Positions 20,164 through 27,122 of a DNA stretch of 54,650 nucleotides are shown in pieces. Under the pieces are notes generated by a model that ran no database searches, was not told the DNA's origin, and saw nothing but the letters and a program-made list of their open reading frames with translations. The DNA comes from Amycolatopsis acidicola (GTDB taxonomy: Bacteria; Actinomycetota; Actinomycetes; Mycobacteriales; Pseudonocardiaceae): positions 1-54,650 of the forward strand of contig NZ_VMNW02000060.1 of the NCBI RefSeq assembly GCF_007713735.2. Direction: 5' to 3'. Made by a program: the position numbers and the translations under genes. How positions within the stretch are numbered: the stretch's first letter is position 1; the number at the start of each line of letters is the position of its first letter.

Positions 20164-20323
20164 CCCGGTCGCGTGCGGCCAGCTCCGCGGAAACTCTTGC
20201 CTCGTCACGGTTTTCGACATCGGTACTGCCGGCCATCCGGCCGGGCATGGTGCGGCGGTGGTTGCGCTCGAGGCCGTAGACGACGAGTCCGAGTACGGCC
20301 AGCAGGATCAGCAGAATCATCAT
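20153..20323 (-). CDS. 56-aa single-pass membrane protein
   Basis: A short frame with good actinobacterial third-position GC. It encodes an N-terminal transmembrane helix (MMILLILLAVLGLVVYGLE) followed by a charged, Arg- and Glu-rich cytoplasmic tail. Two ATGs in tandem (20323 and 20320) could each start it. It lies divergently from the GlxA-type regulator across a 71-bp gap and its last codons overlap the iclR 3' end. I do not recognise a family. The membrane segment, composition and position in front of a promoter region support it as real, but the size leaves doubt. Confidence 0.6.
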   Translation of the reverse strand: MMILLILLAVLGLVVYGLERNHRRTMPGRMAGSTDVENRDEARVSAELAARDRVSG

Positions 20324-20349
20324 GGCACTAATTGTTGGCCCGCCGATTT

Positions 20350-20388
20350 CCTGCCACCAGTGGCAGGACTGACCCAGTGCGCTAAAAT
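20350..20388 (+). promoter_or_regulatory. Palindromic operator and leaderless -10 of the GlxA-type gene
   Basis: CCTGCCAC (20350-20357), two bases, then GTGGCAGG (20360-20367) form a perfect 8-bp-arm palindrome. TAAAAT (20383-20388), six bases further than a -35 would end, stands six bases before the ATG at 20395, so the transcript probably begins at the start codon. The palindrome covers the -35 position, a place where a bound protein would block or modulate transcription. The regulator at 20395 is the obvious candidate. Confidence 0.5.
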
Positions 20389-20394
20389 ACTGCC

Positions 20395-21348
20395 ATGTTG
20401 AAGACGGTGGCCGTGGTGCTGATCGACGGGATCGCCCCCTTCGAGTTCGGGCTCATCTGCGAGGTGTTCGGCATCGACCGCACCGAGGACGGGGTGCCGC
20501 CCTTCGAGTTCCGCGTCTGCGGCGAACGCCCTGGTGAGCCGCTGCGCTCCACCGTCCCCGGCGCGCTGTTGACGCCCGCGCTCGGCCTCGACGCGTTGAA
20601 GGGCGCGGACCTCGTCTGCGTCCCGGCGGTCAAGGTCCGCGACGAGTACCCGCCCGCCGTCCTCGACGCGGTCCGCAAGGCGTCGGCGCGCGGTGCGACG
20701 ATCCTGTCCGTGTGCAGCGGCGCGTACCTGCTCGGCGCCGCGGGCCTGCTCGACGGGCGGCACTGCACCACGCACTGGCACGAGATCGACGCCTTCATCG
20801 AGCGTTTTCCCGAGGCGAAGGTCGATCCCGACGTCCTGTTCGTCGACGAGGGCGACCTGATCACCAGCGCGGGCACCGCCGCCGGCATCGACGCCTGCCT
20901 GCACCTGGTCCGCCGCGAACTCGGCTCCGCCGTCGCCACGGCCATCGCCCGCCGCATGGTGGTGCCGCCGCAGCGGGACGGCGGCCAGCGTCAGTTCGTC
21001 GAGCAGCCGATCCCGGAATGCACGGCGGACAGCCTGCAGCCGGTGCTGGCGTGGATGCTGGAGAACCTCGCCGAGGAGCACACCGTCGCCGCGCTCGCCA
21101 AGCGCGCGCAGATGTCCGAGCGCACGTTCGCCCGCCGCTTCGTCGCCGAAACCGGGACGACGCCGCACAAATGGCTTTCCGGGCAACGGGTTCTGCACGC
21201 GCGGGCGCTACTGGAGGACACCGCGCTGGGCATCGAAGAGGTCGCGCGGGAATGCGGTTTCGGCAGCGCCGCCCTGCTGCGCCACCACTTCAACCGCGTG
21301 GTCGGCGTCTCCCCGCACGACTACCGACGAACGTTCTCCCCCGCCTGA
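20395..21348 (+). CDS. GlxA-family regulator (DJ-1/PfpI domain plus AraC HTH)
   Basis: A 317-aa transcription factor. The N-terminal class-I glutamine-amidotransferase-like domain (about 1-185) has the nucleophile-elbow block SVCSGAYLLGAAGLLDGR and THWHEID. The C-terminal AraC/XylS domain (about 220-315) has two helix-turn-helix motifs, VAALAKRAQMSERTFARRF and IEEVARECGFGSAALLRHHF. Members sense small nitrogenous or carbonyl ligands, but the ligand here is unknown. It probably uses a leaderless start and its own palindromic operator. Five bases separate its 3' end from the convergent DUF1445 gene. Confidence 0.92.
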   Translation: MLKTVAVVLIDGIAPFEFGLICEVFGIDRTEDGVPPFEFRVCGERPGEPLRSTVPGALLTPALGLDALKGADLVCVPAVKVRDEYPPAVLDAVRKASARGATILSVCSGAYLLGAAGLLDGRHCTTHWHEIDAFIERFPEAKVDPDVLFVDEGDLITSAGTAAGIDACLHLVRRELGSAVATAIARRMVVPPQRDGGQRQFVEQPIPECTADSLQPVLAWMLENLAEEHTVAALAKRAQMSERTFARRFVAETGTTPHKWLSGQRVLHARALLEDTALGIEEVARECGFGSAALLRHHFNRVVGVSPHDYRRTFSPA

Positions 21349-21353
21349 GGGGG

Positions 21354-22139
21354 TCAGACCCGGTACTCCCCGTCCTCCACATCGGTCACGAACATGTGCC
21401 CCGGCGCGTGCGTGATCGCGAACGGCGGCCGGGAGGCCATCAACGCCGCCTGCGGCGTCACCCCGCAGCCCCAGAACACCGGCACGTCCCCGTCGCGGAA
21501 GTCCAGCGCCTCCCCGAAATCCGGCTTGTCCAGGTTCTCGATGCCCAGCTCCGCGGGGTCGCCGACGTGCACGGGCGCGCCGTGCACCGCGGGCATCCGG
21601 CCGCTGATCTCGATCGCACGCTCCACCTGGGCCGCCGGGATCGGGCGCATCGACACGACCATCGGCCCGTGCAGCCTGCCCGCCGGTCGGCACTCGCGGT
21701 CGGTCACGTACATCGCCACGTTCCGGCCCTGTTCCCAATGGCGCAAGGGGATTCCGTCCGCGGCGAGCCCGCTCTCGAAGGTGAAGCTGCAGCCGATCAG
21801 GAACCCGACGAGGTCCTCGCCCCAGTCGACCCGGGTGGTTTCCTCGGCCAGCTCCCCGTCCCGCCACACCCGGTAGCGCGGGAAGTCGGTGCTCAGGTCG
21901 GCTCCCGGGGCGAGCACGGTGGCCGTGCTGCCGGGGTCCGTCACGTCGAGCACCGGGCAGGGTTTCGGGTTGCGCTGGCAGAACAACAGCACGTCGAACG
22001 CCCAATCCCGGGGCACGGCGATGAGGTTGGCCTGTGTGTACCCGCTCACCCAGCCCGCCGTGGGACTGACAGTGCCCTCGCGGAAGAGCGCCCGCGCTTG
22101 GACCGGAGACAGGGCAGCCGGGTCTTCTACGATGGTCAT
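21354..22139 (-). CDS. DUF1445 putative hydro-lyase (D-glutamate cyclase-like)
   Basis: A 261-aa member of the UPF0317/DUF1445 family, annotated in some organisms as putative hydro-lyases or related to D-glutamate cyclase. Family blocks are VLLFCQRNPKPCPVLDV, GCSFTFESGL, VFWGCGVTPQAAL and the terminal THAPGHMFVTD. The ATG at 22139 is the family start (MTIVEDPAALSPVQARALFR); the frame extends upstream into the MarR gene but without homology. It lies 40 bp after the MarR gene on the same strand and could be the last gene of the MFS-MarR operon. The substrate is unknown. Confidence 0.85.
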   Translation of the reverse strand: MTIVEDPAALSPVQARALFREGTVSPTAGWVSGYTQANLIAVPRDWAFDVLLFCQRNPKPCPVLDVTDPGSTATVLAPGADLSTDFPRYRVWRDGELAEETTRVDWGEDLVGFLIGCSFTFESGLAADGIPLRHWEQGRNVAMYVTDRECRPAGRLHGPMVVSMRPIPAAQVERAIEISGRMPAVHGAPVHVGDPAELGIENLDKPDFGEALDFRDGDVPVFWGCGVTPQAALMASRPPFAITHAPGHMFVTDVEDGEYRV

Positions 22140-22179
22140 CGCCCCACTGCACCAGATACCGGCCGTGGATACCAAGTCC

Positions 22180-22587
22180 TCAACCGGTGACTCGTGCGAG
22201 GATTTCGTCCAATTTCGCCAGTTCCGCCGCCGGCAGGGCGAGTAACGGCTCCGGCGGGGTGGCCAGGATCTTCGAGGCACGCTCGGCGAGCACGCGTCCC
22301 TCGGCGGTCACGTGCACGATCCGGCTGCGGCGGTCGTCCGGGTGCACCGTGCGCTCGACGAGCCCGCGCTCCTCCAGGTCGTCCACCAGGACGGTGGCGT
22401 ACGGCCGGTCGGTGAGCAGCTCCTCGGCGAGCTCCCGCATCGTCATCGGGCGATTCGCCAAGCGCCGCAACACCTTCGTCTTCACGAAGCTCATCCCGAG
22501 CTCGTCGACCAGAAACTTGCGGCGGTCGTGCCGCTCCATCACCAGCACGCGCATCCGCTCCCAGACGCGCTCCGCCGTTTCGCTCAC
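22180..22587 (-). CDS. MarR-family regulator
   Basis: A 135-aa winged-helix repressor. The core runs FVKTKVLRRLANRPMTMRELAEELLTD, and the wing reads LVERTVHPDDRRSRIVHVTAEG, matching the DxRxxR wing of MarR proteins. The GTG start overlaps the stop of the MFS gene by four bases (GTGA), so pump and repressor are translationally coupled. It most likely represses the pair through the inverted repeats before the MFS gene (24029-24063), relieved by a pump substrate. Confidence 0.9.
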   Translation of the reverse strand: MSETAERVWERMRVLVMERHDRRKFLVDELGMSFVKTKVLRRLANRPMTMRELAEELLTDRPYATVLVDDLEERGLVERTVHPDDRRSRIVHVTAEGRVLAERASKILATPPEPLLALPAAELAKLDEILARVTG

Positions 22588-24014
22588 CGGGTGCTCACCG
22601 CCACCTGCTCCTCGTGCACGAACCTGGCCGCTGTCCGCCGGGCCCAGTGCCCCGTCGTGGCAAAGCCCAGCGTCACCACCGCGATCCCGCATCCGGCCAT
22701 GATCCACCACGCGACGTGACTCGCCTGGGCGAACCCGGTCTGGATCGGGCCCTGCACCCTCGACGTCACGACCGCACCGAGCACCGCGACGCCCAGCGCC
22801 CCGCCGACCTGCCGGCTCGTGGAGGCGACCGCGGCCGCGACCCCGGCCTGTTCGCGCGGCATCCCGGACACCGCGGTGTTGGTGATCGGCGGGTTGACCA
22901 TGCCGAAGCCGATCCCGAACACCAGGTACGTCAGGATCAGGTACCCCAGCGACGTGTCCGCGGAAAGGCGCGTGAGCAACAGCCCGGAAACGAGGATCCC
23001 CGCGCCGCCGGTCATCAGCGGCAACCGTGGCCCCCAGCCGGCCACGATCCGGCCCGCGACCGGCGCCAGCCCGAAGATCATCGCCGCCGTCGGGAGCGTC
23101 AGCAGCCCCGCGTGCAGCGGCGAAAACCCGCGCACGTTCTGCAGGTAGATCGCGTTGAGGAAGAGGAACCCGCCCATGCAGGCGAAACTGCTCACCGCGA
23201 TCAGCGTGGCACCGGAGAACGGCGCACTGGTGAAGAAGCGCGGGTCGATCAACGGCTCTTCGCGGCGTTTTTCGTACGGGACAAGGATTATCAGCGCTAT
23301 CAGGGCGATCGCGAAGCAGCCGAGCGTCTGCACGGACAGCCAGCCCGCGCGTGGCGCCTCGATGATCCCGTAGGTCAGCACGCCGAGGATCACGAAGATC
23401 AGCGCCTGCCCCACCGGATCCACCCGCCGCGCCCGCGACGCCTTCGACTCCGGCACGAACACCGCGGCGAGCACCAGCGCCGCCACGCCGATCGGCACGT
23501 TGATCCAGAAGATCGCCCGCCAGCCGACCGTGTCCACGAGCGCCCCGCCGATCACCGGCCCGAGCGCCATGCTCACCCCGAACACGCCGGCCCAGATCCC
23601 GATCGCCTTCGCGCGCTCGCGGGCGTCGGTGAAGGTGTTGGTGACGATCGACATCGCGACCGGGTTCAGCATGCTGCCGCCGACCGCCTGCACCATCCGG
23701 AAGACGATCAGCAACGTCACGCTCGGGGCGATGCTGCACAACAGGGAGCCGAGGGTGAACACGGCCAGCCCCGTCTGGAAGACACGCCGCCTGCCGACCC
23801 GGTCCGCGGTCGAGCCGGACAGCATCAGCAGGCTCGCCACCACCAGCGAATAGGCGTCGATCGTCCACTGCAGGCTCGACACCCGCGCGCCGAAGTCGCG
23901 CTGGATCGCGGGCAGGGCGAGGTTGACGATCGTGTTGTCCATCGAGACGAGGAACAGGCTGAGGCAGCAGATGGCGAGGATCAGCCACCGGCGCTTCTGG
24001 TTCGGCTCCGCCAA
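22584..24014 (-). CDS. MFS drug exporter, DHA2 (14-helix) type
   Basis: A 476-aa polytopic membrane protein. N-terminal SMDNTIVNLALPAIQRDFG is the motif-D1-like block of DHA2 proton antiporters, TADRVGRRRVFQTGL is MFS motif A, and GVSMALGPVIGGALVDTVGWR is the antiporter motif C. About 14 helices are visible. It probably exports hydrophobic or antibiotic-like compounds. GTG 24020 and TTG 24014 are both possible starts. I prefer TTG because GGGGAG lies five bases before it and overlaps the GTG. Its operon partner is the MarR gene. Confidence 0.92.
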   Translation of the reverse strand: MAEPNQKRRWLILAICCLSLFLVSMDNTIVNLALPAIQRDFGARVSSLQWTIDAYSLVVASLLMLSGSTADRVGRRRVFQTGLAVFTLGSLLCSIAPSVTLLIVFRMVQAVGGSMLNPVAMSIVTNTFTDARERAKAIGIWAGVFGVSMALGPVIGGALVDTVGWRAIFWINVPIGVAALVLAAVFVPESKASRARRVDPVGQALIFVILGVLTYGIIEAPRAGWLSVQTLGCFAIALIALIILVPYEKRREEPLIDPRFFTSAPFSGATLIAVSSFACMGGFLFLNAIYLQNVRGFSPLHAGLLTLPTAAMIFGLAPVAGRIVAGWGPRLPLMTGGAGILVSGLLLTRLSADTSLGYLILTYLVFGIGFGMVNPPITNTAVSGMPREQAGVAAAVASTSRQVGGALGVAVLGAVVTSRVQGPIQTGFAQASHVAWWIMAGCGIAVVTLGFATTGHWARRTAARFVHEEQVAVSTR

Positions 24015-24028
24015 GGACACTCCCCGAT

Positions 24029-24063
24029 AGTTGTAGGTCTATAACAGTTAGCACTGTACAACT
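24029..24063. promoter_or_regulatory. Candidate MarR operator upstream of the MFS gene
   Basis: AGTTGTA (24029-24035) and TACAACT (24057-24063) are perfect inverted arms. A second, nested pair, ACAGT (24044-24048) and ACTGT (24053-24057), lies inside. The stretch is markedly AT-richer than its surroundings and sits 15-49 bases before the pump gene, where an autoregulatory MarR protein would bind. Confidence 0.5.
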
Positions 24064-24109
24064 TTTTCGGTGCGCATGGCGGGGATGCACCTTGTGAGGT
24101 GGAACGCGC

Positions 24110-24400
24110 TTCTTTGCCCCTCCCGCGGGCGTGTTTGCCCCTCCCGCGCGCGTGTTGGCGACTCGCCCTGGCGTGTTGGCCGCCCGCGTTGGCGTGTTTG
24201 CCCTTCCCGCGGGCGTGTCGCCCCTCCCGCGCGCGAGTTCGCCCCTCCCGTTGGCGTGTTGGCCCCTCCCCGGCGCGTGTTTGCTGCCTCGGGAGCCAAC
24301 ACACCAACGCAGGCGGCCAACACACCACCACGAACGGCCAACACGCCAACGCGGGCGGCCAACACACCACCACGAACGGCCAACGCAAGCCGGGGAAGGT
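24110..24400. repeat. 21-bp-period repeat array 1 (two orientations)
   Basis: Nine units reading GTGTTTGCC or GTGTTGGCC begin at about 24110, 24131, 24152, 24173, 24194, 24215, 24235, 24256 and 24277. Five units in the opposite orientation, reading CCAACAC, follow at 24296, 24317, 24338, 24359 and 24380. The spacing is 21 bp almost without exception. The 33 bases at 24170-24202 match the reverse complement of 24336-24368 at 31 positions, so the array can fold into a long hairpin. It fills the 379-bp gap between the MFS gene and the YrdB-like gene. Open frames through it arise because 21 is divisible by three. Confidence 0.85.
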
Positions 24401-24744
24401 TACGCGGGGCGGGGTGGTTTGCGGGTCACCGTCACGTAGGCGGTGTTCGCGACCACGAGAACCGCGAAGACGATGGCCAGTACGAGGTGCCCGGTGGCGA
24501 CGAGAGCCGCCACCGCGGCACCGAACACGATCGCCTTCACCAGCAGGACTCCGGCCAGTGGCAACGAAAACGAGGCGCGCGGGGCCGCGAACAGGCCCCA
24601 CACCACAGCGGCCAGCACGGGAGCGCCGATGCCGAAGACCAGCTTCAGCGCCATCCCGTCACCGGTCTCGAAACCCCAGTACGCCAGCACCGCCAACGCC
24701 AGGAGTTCCAGCAGGAACGCCAGTCCTTCGTTGACCAGCCGCAC
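24400..24744 (-). CDS. YrdB-like (DUF2568) membrane protein
   Basis: A 114-aa protein of four predicted transmembrane helices: LAFLLELLALAVLAYWGF, LVFGIGAPVLAAVVWGLF, LPLAGVLLVKAIVFGAA and VLAIVFAVLVVANTAYV. Small four-helix proteins beginning NExLAFLLEL belong to the DUF2568/YrdB family of unknown role. The GTG start follows the nudC stop directly (TGAGTG), so it is the last gene of the M16-nudC operon. Its 3' end abuts repeat array 1. Confidence 0.8.
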   Translation of the reverse strand: MRLVNEGLAFLLELLALAVLAYWGFETGDGMALKLVFGIGAPVLAAVVWGLFAAPRASFSLPLAGVLLVKAIVFGAAVAALVATGHLVLAIVFAVLVVANTAYVTVTRKPPRPA

Positions 24745-25740
24745 TCACGCCTCCGCGTAGGCCCAGGATTCCAGCATCACTCTGGCGATCGACGAGTTGC
24801 CCGGCAGCATGATGTGCCTGCCGCCACCGATCGGGGTCGGCGCGCCGTCGTTCTCGAACGCCGCGCGCACGTGGGCGCGGGGCACCCACAGGGCTTCCTC
24901 GATCTCCGACTCGTCCGGGGTCAGCGGTTTCGAAGCGTCCGCGCGGGCGGTGAAACCCAGCATGATCGAGCGCGGGAACGGCCACGGCTGGCTGCCGAGG
25001 TAGCGCACATCCCACACCTCGGCGCCGACCTCCTCCCGGATCTCGCGGGTCACGCAGCCTTCCAGCGACTCCCCCGCCTCGACGAACCCGGCCAGCACCG
25101 AGTACCGGCCCTCGGGCCAGATCGGTTGCCGCGCAAGGAGAACGCGCTCCCCGTTCACCCCGGCGTCGTCGTGGACGAGGGTGATCGTGGCGGGGTCGGT
25201 GCGCGGGTACTCCTCGTGGTCCTTCGCCTCGCACCGGGTGGCCCAGCCGAACTGCACGCGCCGTGTGGGGCTGCCGTCACGGGCGCAGAACCGCCCGCGC
25301 CGGTGCCAGTTCCGCAGCGCGATCGCCGTCGTGTACAGCCCGGCGGAGGTGTCGTCCAGCCGGTCGCCGTACCCGCGCAGGTCGACCCACAGCTCGCCGT
25401 CGACCTTCGGGACCTCCTCGACCACGCCCCAGCTGCCCGCGATCCGCTCGGTTTCGGCTTCACCGACCGGGTTTCCGGGCAGCGACCAGTAGTCCGCGCC
25501 CTCCCATTCGCCGAGGAACACCGCCTCGTCGGGCGGAGTGTCGCCGAAGGCCAGCGCCTTGCGGGTGGCGATCACGCCGTCCTCGCGGACGGGGGTGCGG
25601 GAACCGTCGTCGAGCACCAGGACCTGCGCCTCGGGCCAGCGCGCCCGCAGCCGGTCCGGGTTGTTCCGCAATGCTTCCTGACGGTCCACAGTGGACCGGG
25701 AGAGGGTGGGGACCGTGTTCAGCGAGAAGGGGGCACTCAT
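24745..25740 (-). CDS. nudC: NAD+ diphosphatase NudC (Nudix hydrolase)
   Basis: Hydrolyses NAD(H) to NMN(H) and AMP (EC 3.6.1.22) and in other bacteria removes NAD caps from RNA. The 331-aa protein has an N-terminal domain, a reduced zinc-ribbon region (FCARDGSPTRR and RCEAKDHEEYPR, only two cysteines), then the Nudix box starting GFVEAGESLEG and ending REIREEVGAE, and the NudC signature SQPWPFPRS. The missing cysteines may be replaced by other ligands or zinc may be lost. Start and stop overlap neighbours by ATGA with the upstream peptidase and adjoin YrdB. In Mycobacterium tuberculosis nudC sits beside the potassium-channel gene of the adnAB region; here it is 15 kb away. Confidence 0.92.
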   Translation of the reverse strand: MSAPFSLNTVPTLSRSTVDRQEALRNNPDRLRARWPEAQVLVLDDGSRTPVREDGVIATRKALAFGDTPPDEAVFLGEWEGADYWSLPGNPVGEAETERIAGSWGVVEEVPKVDGELWVDLRGYGDRLDDTSAGLYTTAIALRNWHRRGRFCARDGSPTRRVQFGWATRCEAKDHEEYPRTDPATITLVHDDAGVNGERVLLARQPIWPEGRYSVLAGFVEAGESLEGCVTREIREEVGAEVWDVRYLGSQPWPFPRSIMLGFTARADASKPLTPDESEIEEALWVPRAHVRAAFENDGAPTPIGGGRHIMLPGNSSIARVMLESWAYAEA

Positions 25741-27122
25741 GAGGCGGCAGGCTCTCCCACGGTGAACCCGCCCAGCGCGCCCAGTTTCGGCGCGAGGGAC
25801 TCGGCGTCCCCGACCACCACACCGGTGAACCTGGTGGGAGCGAAGAACTCCAGCGCCGCCTGCGCGACCTCGTCCACCGTCACCGCGGCAAGTCGCGCCG
25901 GATGCGCCGCCAGCCATTCCTCGCCGAGCCCGGTCGACGCGAGCGCGGCCAGCTGGCTGGCCAGCCCCGTCTGCGAACCCGTGGAGGTCAGCAGCGAGCC
26001 GATCGCGTATTGGCGCACCGACTCCACCTCCTCCGCGGTCGGCGGAACCAGCCCGAGCCTGCCCAGTTCGTACTGGGTTTCCAGGACCGCGGCCGCCGTC
26101 ACCTCGTTCGCGGTGTCGGCGTCCACGCCCACCGTCGCCGTGGCGCCGGTGAACTCGAAGCCGGAATGCGCGCTGTACGTGTAACCCTTGTCCTCACGGA
26201 TGTTCTCGACCAGCCGCGACGAGAAGTAGCCGCCGTAGGCCAGGTTCGCCAGCTGCAGCGCCGCGTATCCCGGGTCCGTGCGGGGCAGCGCCTGCGCGAT
26301 GAATCGGATCTGCGACTGCACCGCGCCGTCCCGCGGCACCAGCAGCACGTCGCCGCCGGTGACCTGCGGCAGCGCGGGCAGCACCGCCGCCGAACCCTCG
26401 GATTTCCAGCCCTGCAAGGCTTTCTCGATCTCACCGACCACGTTGTCCGGGTCGATGTCGCCGACCAGGACCAGCACCGAACCGCGCGGCAGCACCGCCG
26501 CGGCGTGCAGCGCGCGCACGCCCTCCGGCGTCACCCGCGAGACGTCCTCGGCCTGCGGGATCTCCCTGGTCACCGGGTGCTCGCCGTAGACGTGCTTCAG
26601 CAGCGCCTCGCGCGCGATCACCCGCGGCTGCGTCCGCGAGACAGCCAGCCGCTCGACCAGCCGTGCCGACTCGCGCGCGACTTCGTTGTCCACATAGGAC
26701 GCCGAAGTGAGCACATCGGACAGCACGTCCAGCAGCGTGGGCAGCCCGCTCGCGAGCGCGTTGCCGCTGATGGCCAGGCGCTCCGGGTCGACGGAGGTGC
26801 TCAGCTCGCCGCCGATCAGCGCCAGCTCGGTGTCGACGCCGATCCGGTCACGCCGGGCCGTGCCGGTCAACATGGTCTCGGCCAGCACCTCGGCCGTCGC
26901 CGCGTGCAGCTGTTCGCCACCCGCGAACGGGATGCGCAGCCGGAGCTCCACCAGCGGCACGTTGGCCTTGCGGACGGCCAGCACACGCAGGCCGTTGGCG
27001 AGCGTGGTGTCCACATGGGACAGATCGGCGGCCGCGCGCTGCTCGCCGAGCGGCGGGACCTCGCGGGGGCCCTGCGCCGTCCGGCCGATCTCGGCCGCGT
27101 CGCGATGCGTCGCTGAAGTCAC
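25737..27122 (-). CDS. M16 peptidase-family protein without zinc motif
   Basis: A 461-aa insulinase-fold protein. It lacks the HxxEH zinc site where the first domain would carry it (the region reads PFAGGEQLHAATAEVLAETM). It keeps the C-terminal substrate-binding block SSRLVENIREDKGYTYS, with the Arg/Tyr pair of M16B partners. This pattern matches the non-catalytic half of heterodimeric M16 enzymes such as the alpha subunit of mitochondrial processing peptidase. The catalytic partner is the gene immediately upstream, overlapping by four bases. No signal peptide is seen, so it should act in the cytoplasm. Confidence 0.9.
   Translation of the reverse strand: MTSATHRDAAEIGRTAQGPREVPPLGEQRAAADLSHVDTTLANGLRVLAVRKANVPLVELRLRIPFAGGEQLHAATAEVLAETMLTGTARRDRIGVDTELALIGGELSTSVDPERLAISGNALASGLPTLLDVLSDVLTSASYVDNEVARESARLVERLAVSRTQPRVIAREALLKHVYGEHPVTREIPQAEDVSRVTPEGVRALHAAAVLPRGSVLVLVGDIDPDNVVGEIEKALQGWKSEGSAAVLPALPQVTGGDVLLVPRDGAVQSQIRFIAQALPRTDPGYAALQLANLAYGGYFSSRLVENIREDKGYTYSAHSGFEFTGATATVGVDADTANEVTAAAVLETQYELGRLGLVPPTAEEVESVRQYAIGSLLTSTGSQTGLASQLAALASTGLGEEWLAAHPARLAAVTVDEVAQAALEFFAPTRFTGVVVGDAESLAPKLGALGGFTVGEPAAS

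Noticed and set aside
24048..24383. Minus-strand frame giving repeated GVLAARVGVLA-like peptides, and the plus-strand 704-codon frame through 24070-26184
   Set aside because: They arise because the 21-bp repeat is divisible by three and lacks stops. There is no ribosome site or family match, and the plus frame then runs antisense through nudC.
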